This document shows, piece after piece, positions 44,500-57,829 of a stretch of 64,000 bases of DNA. The notes below the pieces were generated by a model. It had not been told where the DNA came from, did not search any database, and saw nothing but the letters and a program-made list of their open reading frames with translations. Position 1 is the stretch's first letter, and each line of letters begins with the position of its first letter. A program made the translations under genes and the position numbers. The stretch covers positions 863,001 through 927,000 of the forward strand of contig QVRM01005976.1 of assembly GCA_003439945.1 (NCBI GenBank), given 5' to 3'. The stretch comes from Dermanyssus gallinae. Lineage: Eukaryota; Arthropoda; Arachnida; Mesostigmata; Dermanyssidae.

Positions 44500-46930
44500 T
44501 ATGATGCGGCAATAGTTAGTAAAACGTGGCTAAAGCATTGCGGTTAGGTGCCTTATTCTATAAGTGGTTTCGAATTAGTTTCGTCGAGCAAAGACCTGCG
44601 GAGATTAGGCGGCGGTATCGGCACCTATGTGCGCTCCACCTGAAGTGTTTTATTCTCGCGCTTTGCTTGTAGTCCTGATGGCAAAGTTCAGGTGGTACGC
44701 TTGCATTTAAAAAACAGGACGGTCTTGACTGCGTTATTGTAGGATTTAATTCATATCATGTGTAAAGACACCCTGCTGAATGATCTAGACAACATGTTGC
44801 CAAAATGTACCTCTACCCCGGTCATTGTTGTGGGCGATGCGAATGTTAACCTCCTTTCGGCCCCGCAGCCTAGCAACTTTATTTAACTCTTTTCCGCTAG
44901 AGACTTCTCCCTTGTAGTGGATCGCATAACCAGACCTGCGGCTCGTGCGTGTACAAATCACATTGCTGTTTTTAATTACTCAGGATTTACTACTGTCCAG
45001 CCTGTGGTTCTCGAAACTCTTCTTTGTCAAGCCTTGTTCATTACCCGCTTCTCAAATATCTTTCTGCCAATTCCGCGACTGCTAAGCCGTTGGCTAAATT
45101 GGCCTCAAACACATGTAGAAGTCAAAATAGGAATAATGTTGATATGTTTCCATATCGCTTACTAGATATATCCTGGTTAGCAGTTTATGATGCAGTAGAC
45201 GTACATTCGGCCTTTGATGTGTTCGGTAACATCCTGGTTCTTATATTCGAAAAGTCCTTTGACCTTGTGGAATTTCCTGCTTGTGTGTGTAGTTCGCTCA
45301 AGGGGTCCGTTTTCCTTCTCTTCAGGTTTACGGCGACTACGTCGCAGAGTTAATAGGATGCACCGCATACATAGTAAGATAAATTCGGTAGATTCAGAAA
45401 TTTCCTGTTTATTCTATTCAGTGCAATCCGAGCTGCGAGGACAGCATTCTACCGCAATTGCTTTGCCTTCTTACGCGATGACTCGTCTCAACTCTGGAAA
45501 TTCATCAATGGATTCTGTGGTAGGCGACTTGATTCAGTGGATTTTCCGTTCGCGTTATTAGTTGGCGAGGATAAAACAATGGATGACCCAGTAGAAATTG
45601 CAGACGAACTAAACCGTCTTTTTGTCAGGGTAGGTAATACTACGGTCGCTTACCCTGAAAAGAGCAGATATATAGGAACCTGACGTTTTGAGATATGAAG
45701 AAAAAATGATAGCATGTTTTCACTCTCTGCTGTCTCTGTTTCTGAGGTCATTGGTATCCTTCTTAGTCTTCATTGATATTTTAATATCGCGTTATTTATA
45801 TAACTTCTCTATGCTAACACTTTGGAGTGGACAATTGTCTCCGCGCGAACGTGTGATTACGGGTTCTCTAACCCAGGGTTAGCCCAGTTCAACAATGTGC
45901 CCCGAACAGACGCTGCATTTCCTCGTTGAATGTCGAGCGACAGCCTCTAACGCAAGAATTCGGATGCTCTCGAGTCTCCTGTCGAAAGATTAAGGCTTCT
46001 ACCGACGCGCTGAATTCGTTTGAGCGTAAGGGGGCCTGCAGTTCCCATAGTCTCGAACGCCAACGGACAAACTTCGTGCGGATAATTCACACTAGAATAT
46101 TTTCTGCATTTGTTAGCCTCAGCTAACCTGGAAGCATGACCTGCTCGGTCCGCACCTGCACCGACCATCGAAGGGGCTAATGAGTCATGATCCTTTCTGT
46201 CTTAGTCTTATAGCAAGCTGGAGTCGAAGCGTCATGGCGGTGTCCAAACTGTTAAAGCTGGCAGCTCCATCGATTGCAGGACCTTTAGGAGCCATTAAAA
46301 ATATTTTGTTCAAGTCTAGCAGCTACCCGTCACGGTTGAAAAATACGGCGTTGTTTTCTTTATTTAAAAAAAAGGAGGTGAACGTAACGGTCCAATCAAG
46401 GCCGATCTCGGGCGTTGATTATATTTTAAAGATCATCGAGAAAATAGTGTTGGTGAGACTAAATCAATATTTAGAAGTGATCAATTTCCTTTCGTCAAAC
46501 CAGTTCGGCTGTCGCAGGGGTGGGTCGGCTTACCTCTTGTTGGTTCACTTAAGGCAGCGGGTGCCCAATTCGGTTAAGGTACATACGTTCTGTCTCGCAA
46601 TCTTTCTTGATCTGTTGGCTGCTTTCAATTGCCTTGATTATTATTTTCTGTTCCAAATGCTCGCTTATCTGGATTGCCCCACGCCGGCTATTGCTTGGTT
46701 TAGATCCTATTTCTCAGGGCGGAGACAGGTGGTACGAACTGGTCGAATAAAGTCCATGTGGCAGCAGGTTGACATCGGTAGTCCACCAGGCTCGATTTTT
46801 TTACTTTTTGTTTCATATTCTTTTGAATTGTATTATATTAAGAATCCGGGAGCTGAGCCTTGGCACTGCTATGACACTATGCTACAGTTCAGACCAAATC
46901 ATCGATTTTCTTATACGTACTTGCACTAGT
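44500..46930 (+). pseudogene. Decayed LINE ORF2 (endonuclease to reverse transcriptase), interrupted
   Basis: Across frames on the plus strand: KTWLKHCG with RRLGGGIGTYV (endonuclease, 44520-44640), VIVVGDANVNLL near 44825-44860, and a linker with SQLWKFINGF and DPVEIADELNRLFVRVGN (45500-45650). From 46180 a 249-codon frame carries the reverse transcriptase (RPISGVDYILKIIEKIV, SSNQFGCRRG, IFLDLLAAFN, GSPPGSI). The catalytic YADD box has decayed to CYD and the PQG to PPG. A foreign repeat lies at about 45830-46180. The order matches CR1/jockey-type ORF2. Confidence 0.8.
45830..46180 (+). repeat. Inserted LINE 3'-end fragment / repeat family X, copy 3
   Basis: This segment splits the LINE relic. 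It encodes LHFLVECRATASNARIRML, resembling the CxxC...E..LHFL.EC region near the end of some LINE ORF2 proteins. It then resembles repeat family X (CTGCATTTGTTAGCCTCAGC against CTACATCTGCTAGCCTCAGC at 15.2 kb). If both parts are one unit, family X is the 3' end of a LINE. Confidence 0.45.
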
Positions 46931-47431
46931 CACTTTTAAATGCTAATAACATAATTAGCATTTTAAACATTCCATCGTGCCGTCTCCCCGAAACCTGGAA
47001 GTGCATTCCCAACACACACAACATGTCTAACCACAAAACAACTCTTCGTTCGTAAAATAAAACAGTGGCTTTTAATTTCACAGTCGGAATCAGGTTTGTG
47101 ATCTAGGTATATATCCGCAATTGGGACTGTTGTGCCTTGTATATAGGAACACAAAGTCGGCTTGGATAGTAATAATATTCACATGTTTTTATCCATAGTT
47201 GTGAATTGTGAAGATGCTGTATGACAAGTGCACTACTTCGTTTGTGTGTATATATTTGCATGCGTGTTGTTTCGTATATTGTTCGGCCTTCTAACAAACG
47301 CACTAACTGCTGTTTTGAGGTCCTTGTAACGCTCAATAACCACTGTGATTACCGTTATTTACCGAGAACTTAAGCGTTGTGAACTGCAATTCCCTGAGTA
47401 AACCACGTTTGTAACCAGGTAAATTAAAGAG

Positions 47432-47488
<57 letters not shown>

Positions 47489-49131
47489 GCTAAGGAATGG
47501 CATATATATATATATATATATGCTAGACCCAGTGAGAATCTGTATCTGTCGCTATCAAAAGTGTACCCAGGAGTGTTTGTTCATAATCTGTTTTGGTCGT
47601 TCATTCTAGGACGATCTCTGTAGGTACAGCAGAATGCCACATGCTTACACAAACGAGGTAACCAACAGTGTTGCTGCGTTCCCCAAGGTCACTCTCTTAT
47701 GTGTCGGCTGGCTTTTACCTGACTTCTGTGTGAAATATAACAATTCTATGTCACCCAAGATATCTAGGTTTCCGTCGACGTGCCGAGTGGTTTTCGGGCA
47801 CAATTTTGCTGAAAGTTGTTAGTACAAAAGCTGTAAGCACACTTTGCTGCTCTGCGTGGATTACGTCAAAAATGCCAATGATTCGGAGGGCCAATATCGA
47901 TGTCAGCGTGCGCTGGTTGTATTGGGTTGACTGCTCTGTGCTCAATATATTAGTAGGGACGGCGGAGCGTGCGCAGCGGCGGTCGCGTATCTGTATTATG
48001 AAGCATAGATCTACGTCTATACAGAGAAAGTTGGCCAGGAGTGGGAAATAGCCGGGCTTGTAAACGTTATTGCAGATGGATTTAGGACAAGTTACATACT
48101 TTCTCTGTATATGTGTATACCCTTCTCCACACGATAGAATGCGACGGGCACCGCCACGTTATTCTGGGGACCATAAAGTAAACTTAATATATGACTAGCC
48201 CTAAAGCTAGCTCTTTCTTGCATTTCTTTGGAAAAAAATCAATGCCCTCCCCACATAGTAGCGTACGGTCTCGCTTTCAATATATTAAGATATATGCGAT
48301 TATCTTAAATGTAAAATATATTCTTTAGACTAACATTAAGTAGCTTAGTTGTAGCATAAAGAGTAAGCTTCGACGTGCAAGATAAGCTAAACTGCAGAAA
48401 AAGATATAATTTAGCAAGCGGACCACCACCAATTCAAAGATTCCAAGGTTTTTACCTAAGCACGAAGGTAGGACAATGTCGATTCAGTTGCGATCATCAT
48501 GGCTTGGTTTAACTATGGTAGTCTGATTAGAGCACTTGCATAACTTATTTATATTGGCGCAGTTTGCGTGTGTTGTAACATAAAGACAAATATTGATTCT
48601 CTCCTCTGTATGATTTTTACTAGGGTACCTACAGGAACAAAAGTTCCCTTGTTTCCGTTGTGCAGGCTAGTAGCCACAAGCTGCTTCCAAGTATTCCAAG
48701 TCGAGGTACACTCCAAACCGTAATCCTTTTTGCAAGAGCAAATTTTACTATAACAAGTTGGCCTCAAAAATTTCCCGTCGGTTTTAGTATTAAGTACTGA
48801 TTAGTACATATCACTAAGTGGTTTTACTTATTAGGTGGTTTCTCGCCTTATTTGTCTATGTCTATGTAGTATTGAAGTTATTCTTTGGCACATTAAACAG
48901 ATGCAAAAACCCAGTGATCCATTCAACAACAGCAAAGCTAACAACAAAATAACAACAGCAGAGTTCGACCTAACGAAGCGAACGGCTATCAGGATCACTG
49001 TTGACCCGATCGTGTCTAGTCTGTGTGTTGTGTTTGCCTTAAATACATCGCCAATCCTACACTCGTATCGATGACGGTGATGACGGTGACCCTGAAAGCT
49101 TATCGCTGTCGTTGTTGGTGTGCCTAGGGCT

Positions 49132-49165
<34 letters not shown>
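46931..49165. other. No gene seen; (TA)n arrays
   Basis: Arrays at about 47449-47481 (after a poly(A) run), 47503-47521 and 49135-49163. The remaining sequence is AT-rich to balanced, with short frames and no motif. Confidence 0.55.
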
Positions 49166-49168
<3 letters not shown>

Positions 49169-49169
49169 A

Positions 49170-50270
49170 TTCAAGCATCGAGAATTAGTAATCCCCTTGC
49201 ACTCTTGGAGAGGTGCCCAGTAACATGGGGCACACGCGCGTGTTTTTGCTTGCAGATTGCTTTGTCTCTCCTATTTGTCCCTCTTGATCTATCCATCCTC
49301 TCTGTAGTCGCCTCACCCGTGCTGAGTGGTAATTCGTCGTTGTCGTCGCGCCCGGTGTCGCTTGTTAATACATCTCCAGCCAACCTCTCTGCCCCTCTGC
49401 GCGGGCTAGTTTGCCCTGGATACGCCTTGGGTGGTTGTGCCTGTTTGACCTGCGTGTGTGCCAAGGCGTTTGTCTTGTTCCTTGGCGCAGGACCAGGCCC
49501 TTCTCGACGGCGCGGTTGCTGTGTGGATTATGGGAGGAGCTGGTGGTGGTGGTGGTGGTGATGCTGACGCTGCCGCCCATGCCGCAGTAATTGTCAGTCG
49601 ACCGGCTTTACTGGCCCGACCTACTATACACTGGTCCAGCCCACCCGGCGTTGTCGCCGCAGAATTGTTGTCGACTCTGCTCGTCTCGATCGATGATGAA
49701 CGACAACAGTGCCCTAGTTGTATTCGCTGTCGTCATCGTCATCGTCGTCGTGCAGCAGCAGCAGCAAAGCAAAATGGCCCAACAACGCGCTGAGGAAACA
49801 TGGGGTGTATCCGAGCAGCTATTGGCGGTAGCGGCGCCCACCTCAGGGGGGTAGTTGGTTTGTTGCTTGGGAGGGCAACGCTACGCGCCTTGACCATCTC
49901 CGTGACGCGTGGACAACGAATCTCCACACAACCACTTACATACACTGCTGCTTGGACTACTACCTCTACTGCTACGACTACTAGCACTTGCTGACTGCTC
50001 TTTCTCTCACGATTTGCACTTCTGCCACTCAGAAGACGCCAATCAAAGCAGTCAACAACACCCCCCCCTCCCCCCAGGCCGAATAGTAAATCACAATGCA
50101 TGCCCGTGATGGTAGCAAGGGGTGGTGGTTTGCTGTTGGGCTGCCCTAGAGACCGCTCAGGGGGGGGGGGGGGGGGCGGTGGGGCAACGACGTCGGTCAG
50201 CGGAACATGAGGCCACTGGCGTGATTAAAACGATCTGCTCTAGCAGTGGTGGTAATATTGTTCCGCTAAT
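49170..50270. other. GC-richer island with G/T and G runs
   Basis: Higher GC with (GGT)n at about 49535-49560, (CAG)n near 49753-49770, (CGT)n near 49735-49750 and poly(G) at about 50160-50176. Long frames are open on both strands but consist of triplet-repeat residues (G, A, R), with no conserved segment. A host-gene promoter region is possible but unsupported. Confidence 0.35.
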
Positions 50271-50401
50271 CTTACATAGATACCAACTAGTGCGGCCTGT
50301 TACCGGGCAGCTAACGCCGATCTCTGCGATGCTTTGCAAATCCAATCAGCACATGGCCGCGCGACTACGAGATATTAGAAATGCCAATTGCCGACGCAAT
50401 C

Positions 50402-50444
<43 letters not shown>

Positions 50445-51120
50445 TGTGTGTACGATTTGCCTTACCAACATAACCAAAACCCTGGAAGGCTTGTTTCAAT
50501 ATAATATATATGGTTACTTAACGCCCCATGCTGCGATGCAGCTTAGTGTTGTCTGATGTTAGCTAACTCAAAAGAAGACACACATACGAACCTCAATGAC
50601 ACAGTAAGCCTTAGTATTATTTGGACAAGGATATAACTGCTGAAAATATGGCGACCCTTTGCACTAGAGAAAATGATGCACCGATTCAAATACGTACGAG
50701 TTTACCTTTCCATTATAAGCGGAGAAACATTAAAGCAAATACGACTGTTTAAGGCTTATATTACTTTCCGTAACTAAGCTGACACGATTTGTGCGGTACA
50801 ATGTTTGTTCAATTTTTTTCAATGAAAGGATTTTGGTCGCAATTATCCCTGCCCAGAAAGACTCTCTGCGCTTAAAAACGAGCGCATGGAATAAAATAGG
50901 TAAAAAATGGTTCATCTTGCGTTAGCCGACGCGCAAATAACTGCACACTTATCCGCTTAACTTTTCGCTGCCACAGCACCAGTTAGAACGTCATCTTTTT
51001 AGTTGTCACAGATGAGTGGTCAAATACGATTAAAAAACAAAATTTCAATTCCGGATACATCTTTTTTTCGTGTTAAACTGGTATATCTATACCAGTCCCG
51101 CGGCACGTTGTCCAGGTATA
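50271..51120. other. No gene seen; (TA)n array
   Basis: Array at about 50405-50438. AT-rich sequence up to the LINE fragment at 51126. Confidence 0.6.
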
Positions 51121-51125
51121 TCCTC

Positions 51126-51320
51126 TGATTTTGTACCCAACACTAACAGAAATCGTAACAACCTACCTGTCAGATTCCCCAATACGTACTGCAACTATAG
51201 ATTAAAATCATTTGATATGGTTATGGCCAAGTTATGGAACGCTCTCGATAATGAACCAAGGAAATATACACCACTTAATTTATTCAAAGAAAGATGGCTG
51301 GAGAGATATATTAATTTATC
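51126..51320 (+). pseudogene. Fragment of a relative of the intact LINE ORF2
   Basis: Encodes NTNRNRN, FPNTYCNYRLKS, AKLWNALDNE and LNLFKERW, matching residues about 932-982 of the LINE ORF2 at 10915-13905 (NTNRNRN, IPNTYRNYRLKS, AKLWNALDTE, LNLFKKRW). At the DNA level roughly four of five bases agree by eye. Neither the preceding reverse transcriptase nor the 3' UTR is present, so it is an internal scrap. It shows that this LINE family has an older copy here. Confidence 0.88.
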
Positions 51321-51429
51321 CATAAGTTTAACTGGAGTGCCGCTACCGGTAACACGTGCGGCGTGTTTACGGAAACTGGTTGATGCATGCCACCTTTGTG
51401 TGAAAGCAGAGTGATTCCATCGCTTTCTC

Positions 51430-52560
51430 GGTCCGGGTAACAAGATTTGTAGTAGACGAGCACTTATTCCCATCTACCTCTTGCATCTCCTCTCTTGTCC
51501 CACGTTAAGCACTTCCCATATGGTAATGGTATAGTTACTCCATCAAGCCTTGCTTTATTGGTAGCTGTCAAGCGTCTTGGTTCGGGTGCGAATGGTACAC
51601 CGGCTCTTCCGAGGGCTCTTTGGATCACGCCGTTGCGTTCGGCATATCCGTGGTATCTTCCGAGGCCTTTGAGACAGCTTAGTGTGTGAGTAGGTCATTA
51701 GAGTCTACGGTCTCTCCTTATAGTTTGCATAAGAATGACTCACAGACCGGGATACCTATCCTCAGCGCGCACGCTATGCGGAAGCAATTGAGGTTCAACG
51801 AGGGGCGGGGGTAAATCAAGACGAAGGCAGGGCTAGCCCCCGCCAAAAATATTGTGACGCTAAAAATTGCGCTTGGTTGTCCGAGGGTTTATAGAATTGC
51901 TCTGGCTGAAATTCTGCTTAGGTATCTCCCCAACGCGTGCTTGTTATCTGCCTCTAGATCCCCTCTGGAGTTGTATATCATGTTCTTCTTTTCTAACCGC
52001 ATAACTCCTTCAAGCAGTGACTGCGTTAGCAAACTGGATCAGTGAACTAGATTGCTAGCTCCGTCTTAGGCTTTTAGTAATTCCTGACATGACAACGCGG
52101 GTAAAGCTCGTAAAAAGTAGCTAAGATGATCTGAGGCTTTATCACCATACTGCAGACGCAGTTGCTTGAGAGCGCACACTTATCAATCGTGGGCGATTAA
52201 AACAAACTTTTACTTCTTTATTAAATCGAGGAGTGTATCTGTAATTTTTCCGGTTGCTTTCTCTCGATCTTCAATCCGCAAAAAGGCGACGACCTCACGT
52301 TTCAATGCATCTAAACTGATTTCTTCTTCAAATTTTAAGACTGAAATTAGATATGTCGCAACCAGATCAGCCGGACACCCTAACACGGCGTCATCCAAGT
52401 ACCACCATTGAAATACGTTCTTTAACGGGAATAATCTATGTGATGTACCTAAGATAAATAGGTCCGGGCCTACCCGGTCACCCTGCTGGACGCCTGCCTT
52501 CGATTGAAGTCTTTATTTTGTGCCCCACATCAGCAGTAAAGCATTTCTATAGCCCCGTAA
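51430..52560 (-). pseudogene. Decayed YLDD-type LINE, reverse transcriptase and C-terminal part
   Basis: The minus strand encodes AGVQQGDRVGPDLF at about 52465-52505 and QWWYLDDAVLGCPAD at about 52368-52412. A 62-codon open stretch follows to 52210. These are the PQG-like block and catalytic YLDD of a reverse transcriptase. Further down, degraded sequence (51480-51700) loosely matches the C-terminal tail also seen at 30.4-30.8 kb. Frames are interrupted many times. The same YLDD context occurs at 21.29 kb. Confidence 0.65.
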
Positions 52561-52564
52561 AACA

Positions 52565-53160
52565 TGGTCAGACGGTCTGGAGGAGAGAGGGAAGCTTTAG
52601 GAAAGAGAAACAGTTTTAGGGAAGAGAGAAAGCTTTTTAAATTTTTTTAAAAGAAAAGATAAATAAAAAACTTTTAAAGGCTTTTAAACTTTTGTTTAGC
52701 TTCCTTTTAAGCAGCTTGTCCAGAGTATGGATGCCCACGTCGCAAAATAGGTGGCCATTACGGGTGATTTACGCGCTGCTGGGACACATTAGGACAGGCA
52801 AACGGCGACTTGCTCAGACACTGCAAGAGTGAATGGCCAAAAATAACTTTCAGCCTTTAACGACGGAAACGTACTAACTTTCGGCCAGAGAAGCTAGATG
52901 GCATTTAACGACATCACTATGGTTGACAAAGCGACCATCCCTCTGGTAGGGGAGTGGAAAAATGAAGGATGAGGAGAAAGGGTATAGACGAACACCAGCT
53001 GGCTGCCCTACGCATCTTAGCGTGTAAAATAGCGGGCCCATCGAATAGAGACAGACGGGGACACCGTACACCCAAGAGGTCAAACGTGCCTACAAACGTT
53101 TGCCTCTAGCAAGGTCCGGACAGTGTCCCACTGAGGTAGTGAGGATGTTCGTCAAAAGGT
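52565..53160. other. No gene seen
   Basis: Includes an A/T/G-rich stretch with repeats of GGGAAGAGAGAAAGCTTT type at 52580-52640. It may be 5' sequence of the LINE fragment that follows, but no motif supports this. Confidence 0.45.
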
Positions 53161-53162
53161 AG

Positions 53163-53480
53163 CCTAGGGTCTTTGATAGACCCTAGGGAGTCGCCGACCC
53201 TAGGGAGTTCACCAGAGTCAAGGCTTCGGCAACGGCGGTCGGATGGATTGAAACGCATTAAGCCTGCACCCGACAAGACAGAGGCGATGTATCTAGCAGG
53301 CCATAAGAGGACAACAGGAGTAACGCCAAAAGAAGATAAGCGATGCAACGGTCGAGACGAGCCTCCAGGGAGAAGATGGGACGACAAGAAATGAGCAGCT
53401 GGTTTTTAGGGGTTTCGACGCACCCACTCAGGCTGGTTGAACTTGACATTGCTCTTGGCCGTCTGGACGACCCACACGGT
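53163..53480 (+). pseudogene. LINE fragment after the reverse transcriptase palm
   Basis: Encodes GLKRIKPAPDKTEAMYLAGH, then after frame loss WFLGVSTHPLRLVELD. This resembles the thumb-side block of R1/LOA-type ORF2 proteins (L...P.KTE...L.G....., then YLG...D..L....H). It begins with a 10-bp inverted repeat, CCTAGGGTCT TTGAT AGACCCTAGG, at 53163-53187. Evidence is limited to these two blocks. Confidence 0.45.
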
Positions 53481-53762
53481 GGTGCGTGAGGTTGGGGGGA
53501 AGCTGGGGAAACAAAGACGGTGGACGGTGCGGAGACGCCTTTCCCGTGGTTTCGAAGTAATGCTAAAACGATAAGCCTGAGGACGGCGGGAAACGCAGGT
53601 TTAGTGAGTTAGTGAGTGCCATAACGTATATGCTTCAACACATTCCCGAAACCTCAAGTAACGAAAAATGCTCTGGCTGCATCTTCTGTTTTCACAAAAG
53701 CGTAAGTAGTATAGGTTATAGCCCTTACGCTGCGCTGTTACGGGTACTTGGACCTGATGAAG

Positions 53763-53940
53763 TCGAGCCCGGTGGCGTGGTGCATTCGCGTGCGCCTCGC
53801 GACCGGGGGAAACACATAGGTGCACGGGTTCGGGCCCCACCGTTGCACATTTGTATTTTATGGGGTCCGTCTTACGAAGCAATGCGAAAGCAAACCCGTG
53901 GACGTTCAATGTTAGCTGAGGGTCAGCCCGAAAAAGTTTC
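53763..53940 (+). mobile_element. tRNA-derived SINE, copy 3
   Basis: A 178-base copy flanked by GGACCTGATGAAG (53750-53762) and GGACCTGGTGAAG (53941-53953), a target duplication with one mismatch. The A-box TGGCGTGGTGC is at 53773-53783 and the B-box GGTTCGGGCCC at 53827-53837. The 3' end is CAGCCCGAAAAAGTTTC. It matches copies 1, 2 and 4 over the full length. Confidence 0.93.
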
Positions 53941-53959
53941 GGACCTGGTGAAGGGAAAT

Positions 53960-56690
53960 CGCTACCAGGATGTGGGGGCCGGCCGTATCATATTGACAGA
54001 TAGAATAAAGGCATGGCCCTATTTAATATTTTACTCATGATGATGCCTGTTAATTCAAAAGAGGTTCCAATAAAGGATTTATTTGTACAAGCTTGTCACG
54101 CAAGATTAAGAGTATTTGCCCCATTAGGCGCGATTATGTGACTGTCAGCAGAAGATATAAATATTTATAAATATACAGCGTGCCTTACGCACTCAAATAT
54201 ACAAGTGTAATTAGAACGGTGCCCACAAATGTCGTTGACCTAGTCACTGGCTGTTTGTGACTAATACCTATTATATACAGTATAAGATCATATAAATCGA
54301 TGATTTTATTTTTGCTTATTTTATCTGTAGCGTAGCTGTTGTTAATTATTGTTTTAGATAGCTTCATTAATATTAAATGTACCACAAAGTATACTTGTAT
54401 TTACTTCTTATCTGTTATATACTATACGATGCCTTGAATGTGCTCAAATTGACAGTTCTTCTAATCCGGACGGTAAGACTATACGCAACATCACTTATGA
54501 TTTCAATTAACTATGTCTGATTTTGAATACAAAAGTGAATTTTTGTCTCAAATTGGTATTTTAACAATTGGTAATATATTCCGGCCTTTTACTCAAGCGG
54601 AGCGCAGGCGAGGCTCTGAAATTAAAAGTTATAGCATCTTCCTTATTTCTTTGTATTCATTATTGCTATCAAATATACTATGAATATTACTCAGTTCCAT
54701 TCATCCGGCCAGTTCTTTTCATTTGGTCGGTGATGTGATCTGCAACAGAATATATGGTTTTAGCTAGTCGTTTTCTATTTAATACATAAACCATTTTTTT
54801 GTTTATAAGATTTTGCCGACCTGCTATGCAGGTGCTGATGAGACCCAAAAATATTTTTTTTTTTAATTTGAGCGTTCCTTATCGTTTTGTGTGCCTGTCG
54901 CCTGTGTCGCTCATATGTGCGTCCAGTGGGCTGCTTATTCGTATCACACTATTTTCGAGAGCGGTGCCTCGATTTGCATAACTCCGATACGATATCCGGC
55001 GCATGGCATTTACTTCAAGTTTGATTTGAACTTTTAGAAGGCGCACCACATGTTCAACGAAGAGATGCCGCAGGCCGGCCAGATTTATGCTCTTGTTTAG
55101 AAGAGTCGGGAAAAAAGCTCACCCGCCGAACAGTTTCGCCAGTTTTGACGTATCTGATTTCCTCTGCTTGTGGACACGTGGAGGACCCAGACACCTTGGG
55201 AAAGCGGGGCATCTCGGTCGTGTCCTCAGACCTTCAGCGAGAGACAGTGCCCTATTCGTTACTACATTATTCGTAAGCTCTTTATTTTAAACGTGACGGC
55301 CTCATTTTGGCAAAGTGCAGCCCCACGCTTCGTGCATAGCCTACTTTAGCTTGGAGATTAAGTAGACGCTTAGCAGCGCAATTACCTGTAGCATAAGGGT
55401 CACGTTGGCGTTCGCGGCATTCCGGCGATGTTTTATAACGATTTCGTATTATCTATATGTGTATATGCATATGCCGTTCAAGTATATAATTAAAATAGAT
55501 TAAACTAAAATGTCAGCAACGCTATCAGATTTAGCCCGCCAGGTGAAGGCTTCTTTTTTTTTTCGCTCTGACAAGCACATTTTAGACGCTCGTAGTGGGC
55601 TAAGTTGTCTGTGTTGCCACCGCCGCTACAAAATGGGCTTCTACTCTTAAATTTTTGACTAAAAGGGAATATACAGCATAATACCAATTGTTGATTATTT
55701 CTGCAGACTAAAAAAAACGTTAAAATATTGATGATTAGCAATATATATCTCTAAGAACAAATCAGAGACAGATTATTTTAGATTTTTAAGATGCAGTAGA
55801 GTTATGCACATACACACAAATTATAGTACAAATTTCCTCATTCGATGTTTACAATTGTGCAAGGCTGTTTATCTGTCACAAACTAGTGTTTCTCGATTGA
55901 CTCTTCCGATCCTCGTATTTTGGCATGGCAATACCTTTATAGATATGAAGTCCTAGGAAAACATGTTTAAAGAACATCATATATATATTTCGACAAAAAA
56001 TTGCACCTTAACTTCAGGCATATTTTATATGAAAGTATAATATGAAAGTTGACTGCATCATCCAAAAGTTAAGTTAATCAGCTTTCAAATCTGCGTTACT
56101 GGATTTTTATTATTAACATTGTTTAAGTAAACTTTGTCAGTTATTATTACCAACATGGGAACTATTTTCGGGTCAAGGTAACTTTATGGCTGAATTCTTC
56201 ATGCTAACTGTAAAATAAATTTAATTGAATAATGTGCCTAACCTCGGGTGCCGCAATGCGACTTACTTAACTCATCAAATAATTGCTGTAGGACACTATT
56301 CCACTCCGCGCGCGTGGCATTCATGAGCTTCTGAAGGTCAATTGCTCCGGAATTGGCCAAAAGTTCATTCTTTTTCCCAGCAACGACCTTGTTGCGGTCA
56401 GTTGTGGACGTGCAGCAGACCTGTGGAGTCTAAGATGCATGTTATGTACTCTTTGCCTCATAAGTAGAATGCTCTATATTTGGTCCACAGAGAGCTTTCC
56501 ACGCAAGGACTGCTGATGACCAGCCTTGGGCGATGATAACCTCTGATCTAGAGGAAGCAGAGAGAGAGAGAGGGAGAGAGTTCACGTTTTGCTTCTAGTT
56601 TATAGATACTTTGAAATATGCGCTAGAAACTACTAGGAGAGCACTGCGGAGCAGTTGGCTTAACTGGACAGCAGCAAATCAACGATTTTG
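53960..56690. other. No gene seen
   Basis: Long AT-rich stretch without (TA)n arrays of note. There are poly(T) runs near 54856 and 55553. Short frames lack motifs. Part of 56330-56430 is GC-richer but unassigned. Confidence 0.6.
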
Positions 56691-56699
56691 AACATTTTC

Positions 56700-57200
56700 A
56701 TTAAACGAAAGCGGTTGTCCTGATTAGCTGTAACTCGAGACTTGCGAATACCTGTGTGCTCTGTCTGCACTTCTAGAGAGCCGGATGACGTGGATCACAC
56801 AGTGGCCAACTGTTCGGCACTGCGCCACTTCCGCACTGGCACGAACTGCGCAGGAGCTGGTGAGAAGACACTCCCGATTGTCACGAGGATGATGTCCGTC
56901 CAGCCAGTCTGACTGGAATGAGGCACTCAATTACTTAGATGCAATGATGCGCGAAAAGCCGCACCTGGAGGAGGTCCGACGAGCGCGGCTGACTCGCACG
57001 GTCCCACCCCCCTCCGGTTCAGTACAGAGAGGCCCAGGACGGTGTTGAGTACGAGGATCTCTCCTCCTGGCCTCGATGTACTGCCAGACAATTCCGAATT
57101 GGGGGTGGCTGGGAGGGGGGTGGTTTCTAGTGGGTATTACACCCGGATAGGATGGAGTCCAATACTCTCTGCCGGGTTTGAGTCCCCCGTCAACAACTTT
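56700..57200 (-). pseudogene. Possible R1-like endonuclease remnant
   Basis: The minus strand shows EARRREILVLNTVLGLSVLNRRG-like content around 57000-57080 in mixed frames, followed by an acidic/hydrophobic stretch. This loosely fits the LNTG.PTF.R.G region of R1-type endonucleases. No catalytic SDH can be placed with confidence. It lies head to head with the plus-strand LINE relic that begins at 57.8 kb. Confidence 0.3.
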
Positions 57201-57829
57201 GGCGGATGCGCGTAAATGTATTTTCCACCCCCATAAAAAAAAGAAAGAAAAAACTTGAGACTTACCCAAACTCTTCCTCTGATAGAAGCTGCCCGTGAGT
57301 TGACACCTTTGGTGAACTCTGCAAATAGTGGCTATACAGTTGATAGGCTACAGAACGCTGACCATAGTCAAAGTCAAGCATCAGTCTTGACTCGACCGCC
57401 GTACCGTACGAACGTGTCTTGTGAACGCTTGGATAAAGGGCGATAGTGTGAGCCTGCTGTATCAGTGGCAAACGCAAGCACTACCATCGACACCTCTGGT
57501 CAGCATTGAGTTCCAGACAATTCGTTCGCGGCAGCAACAGCTGCTCATTTCGTACCTTCGAATATCTAGTGTAGCAGGCGGCAATTCGAACGGCACAATT
57601 TGAACGCCACCACGTACCCAACCCGGGTCGATTGACGACACACACAGATCGATTGGTCCCACACTAGACTTGGCGTTTGCAACAGAAGAATTAACCAAAT
57701 AGTTGACTGGAAGCTCCATGAGGCGCAAGAAGCCATATACGACCATGTTTACGTTTTTTTTTTGTGCGAGCAGTTTTTAGGAAAACCCTTGGGTCAGAGG
57801 GTACAAAAATCGTGCGTAACAAAATGCCC

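Noticed and set aside
49365..50101. Long G/A/R-rich frames on both strands
   Set aside because: Their residues come from triplet and G runs, with no conserved block on either strand.
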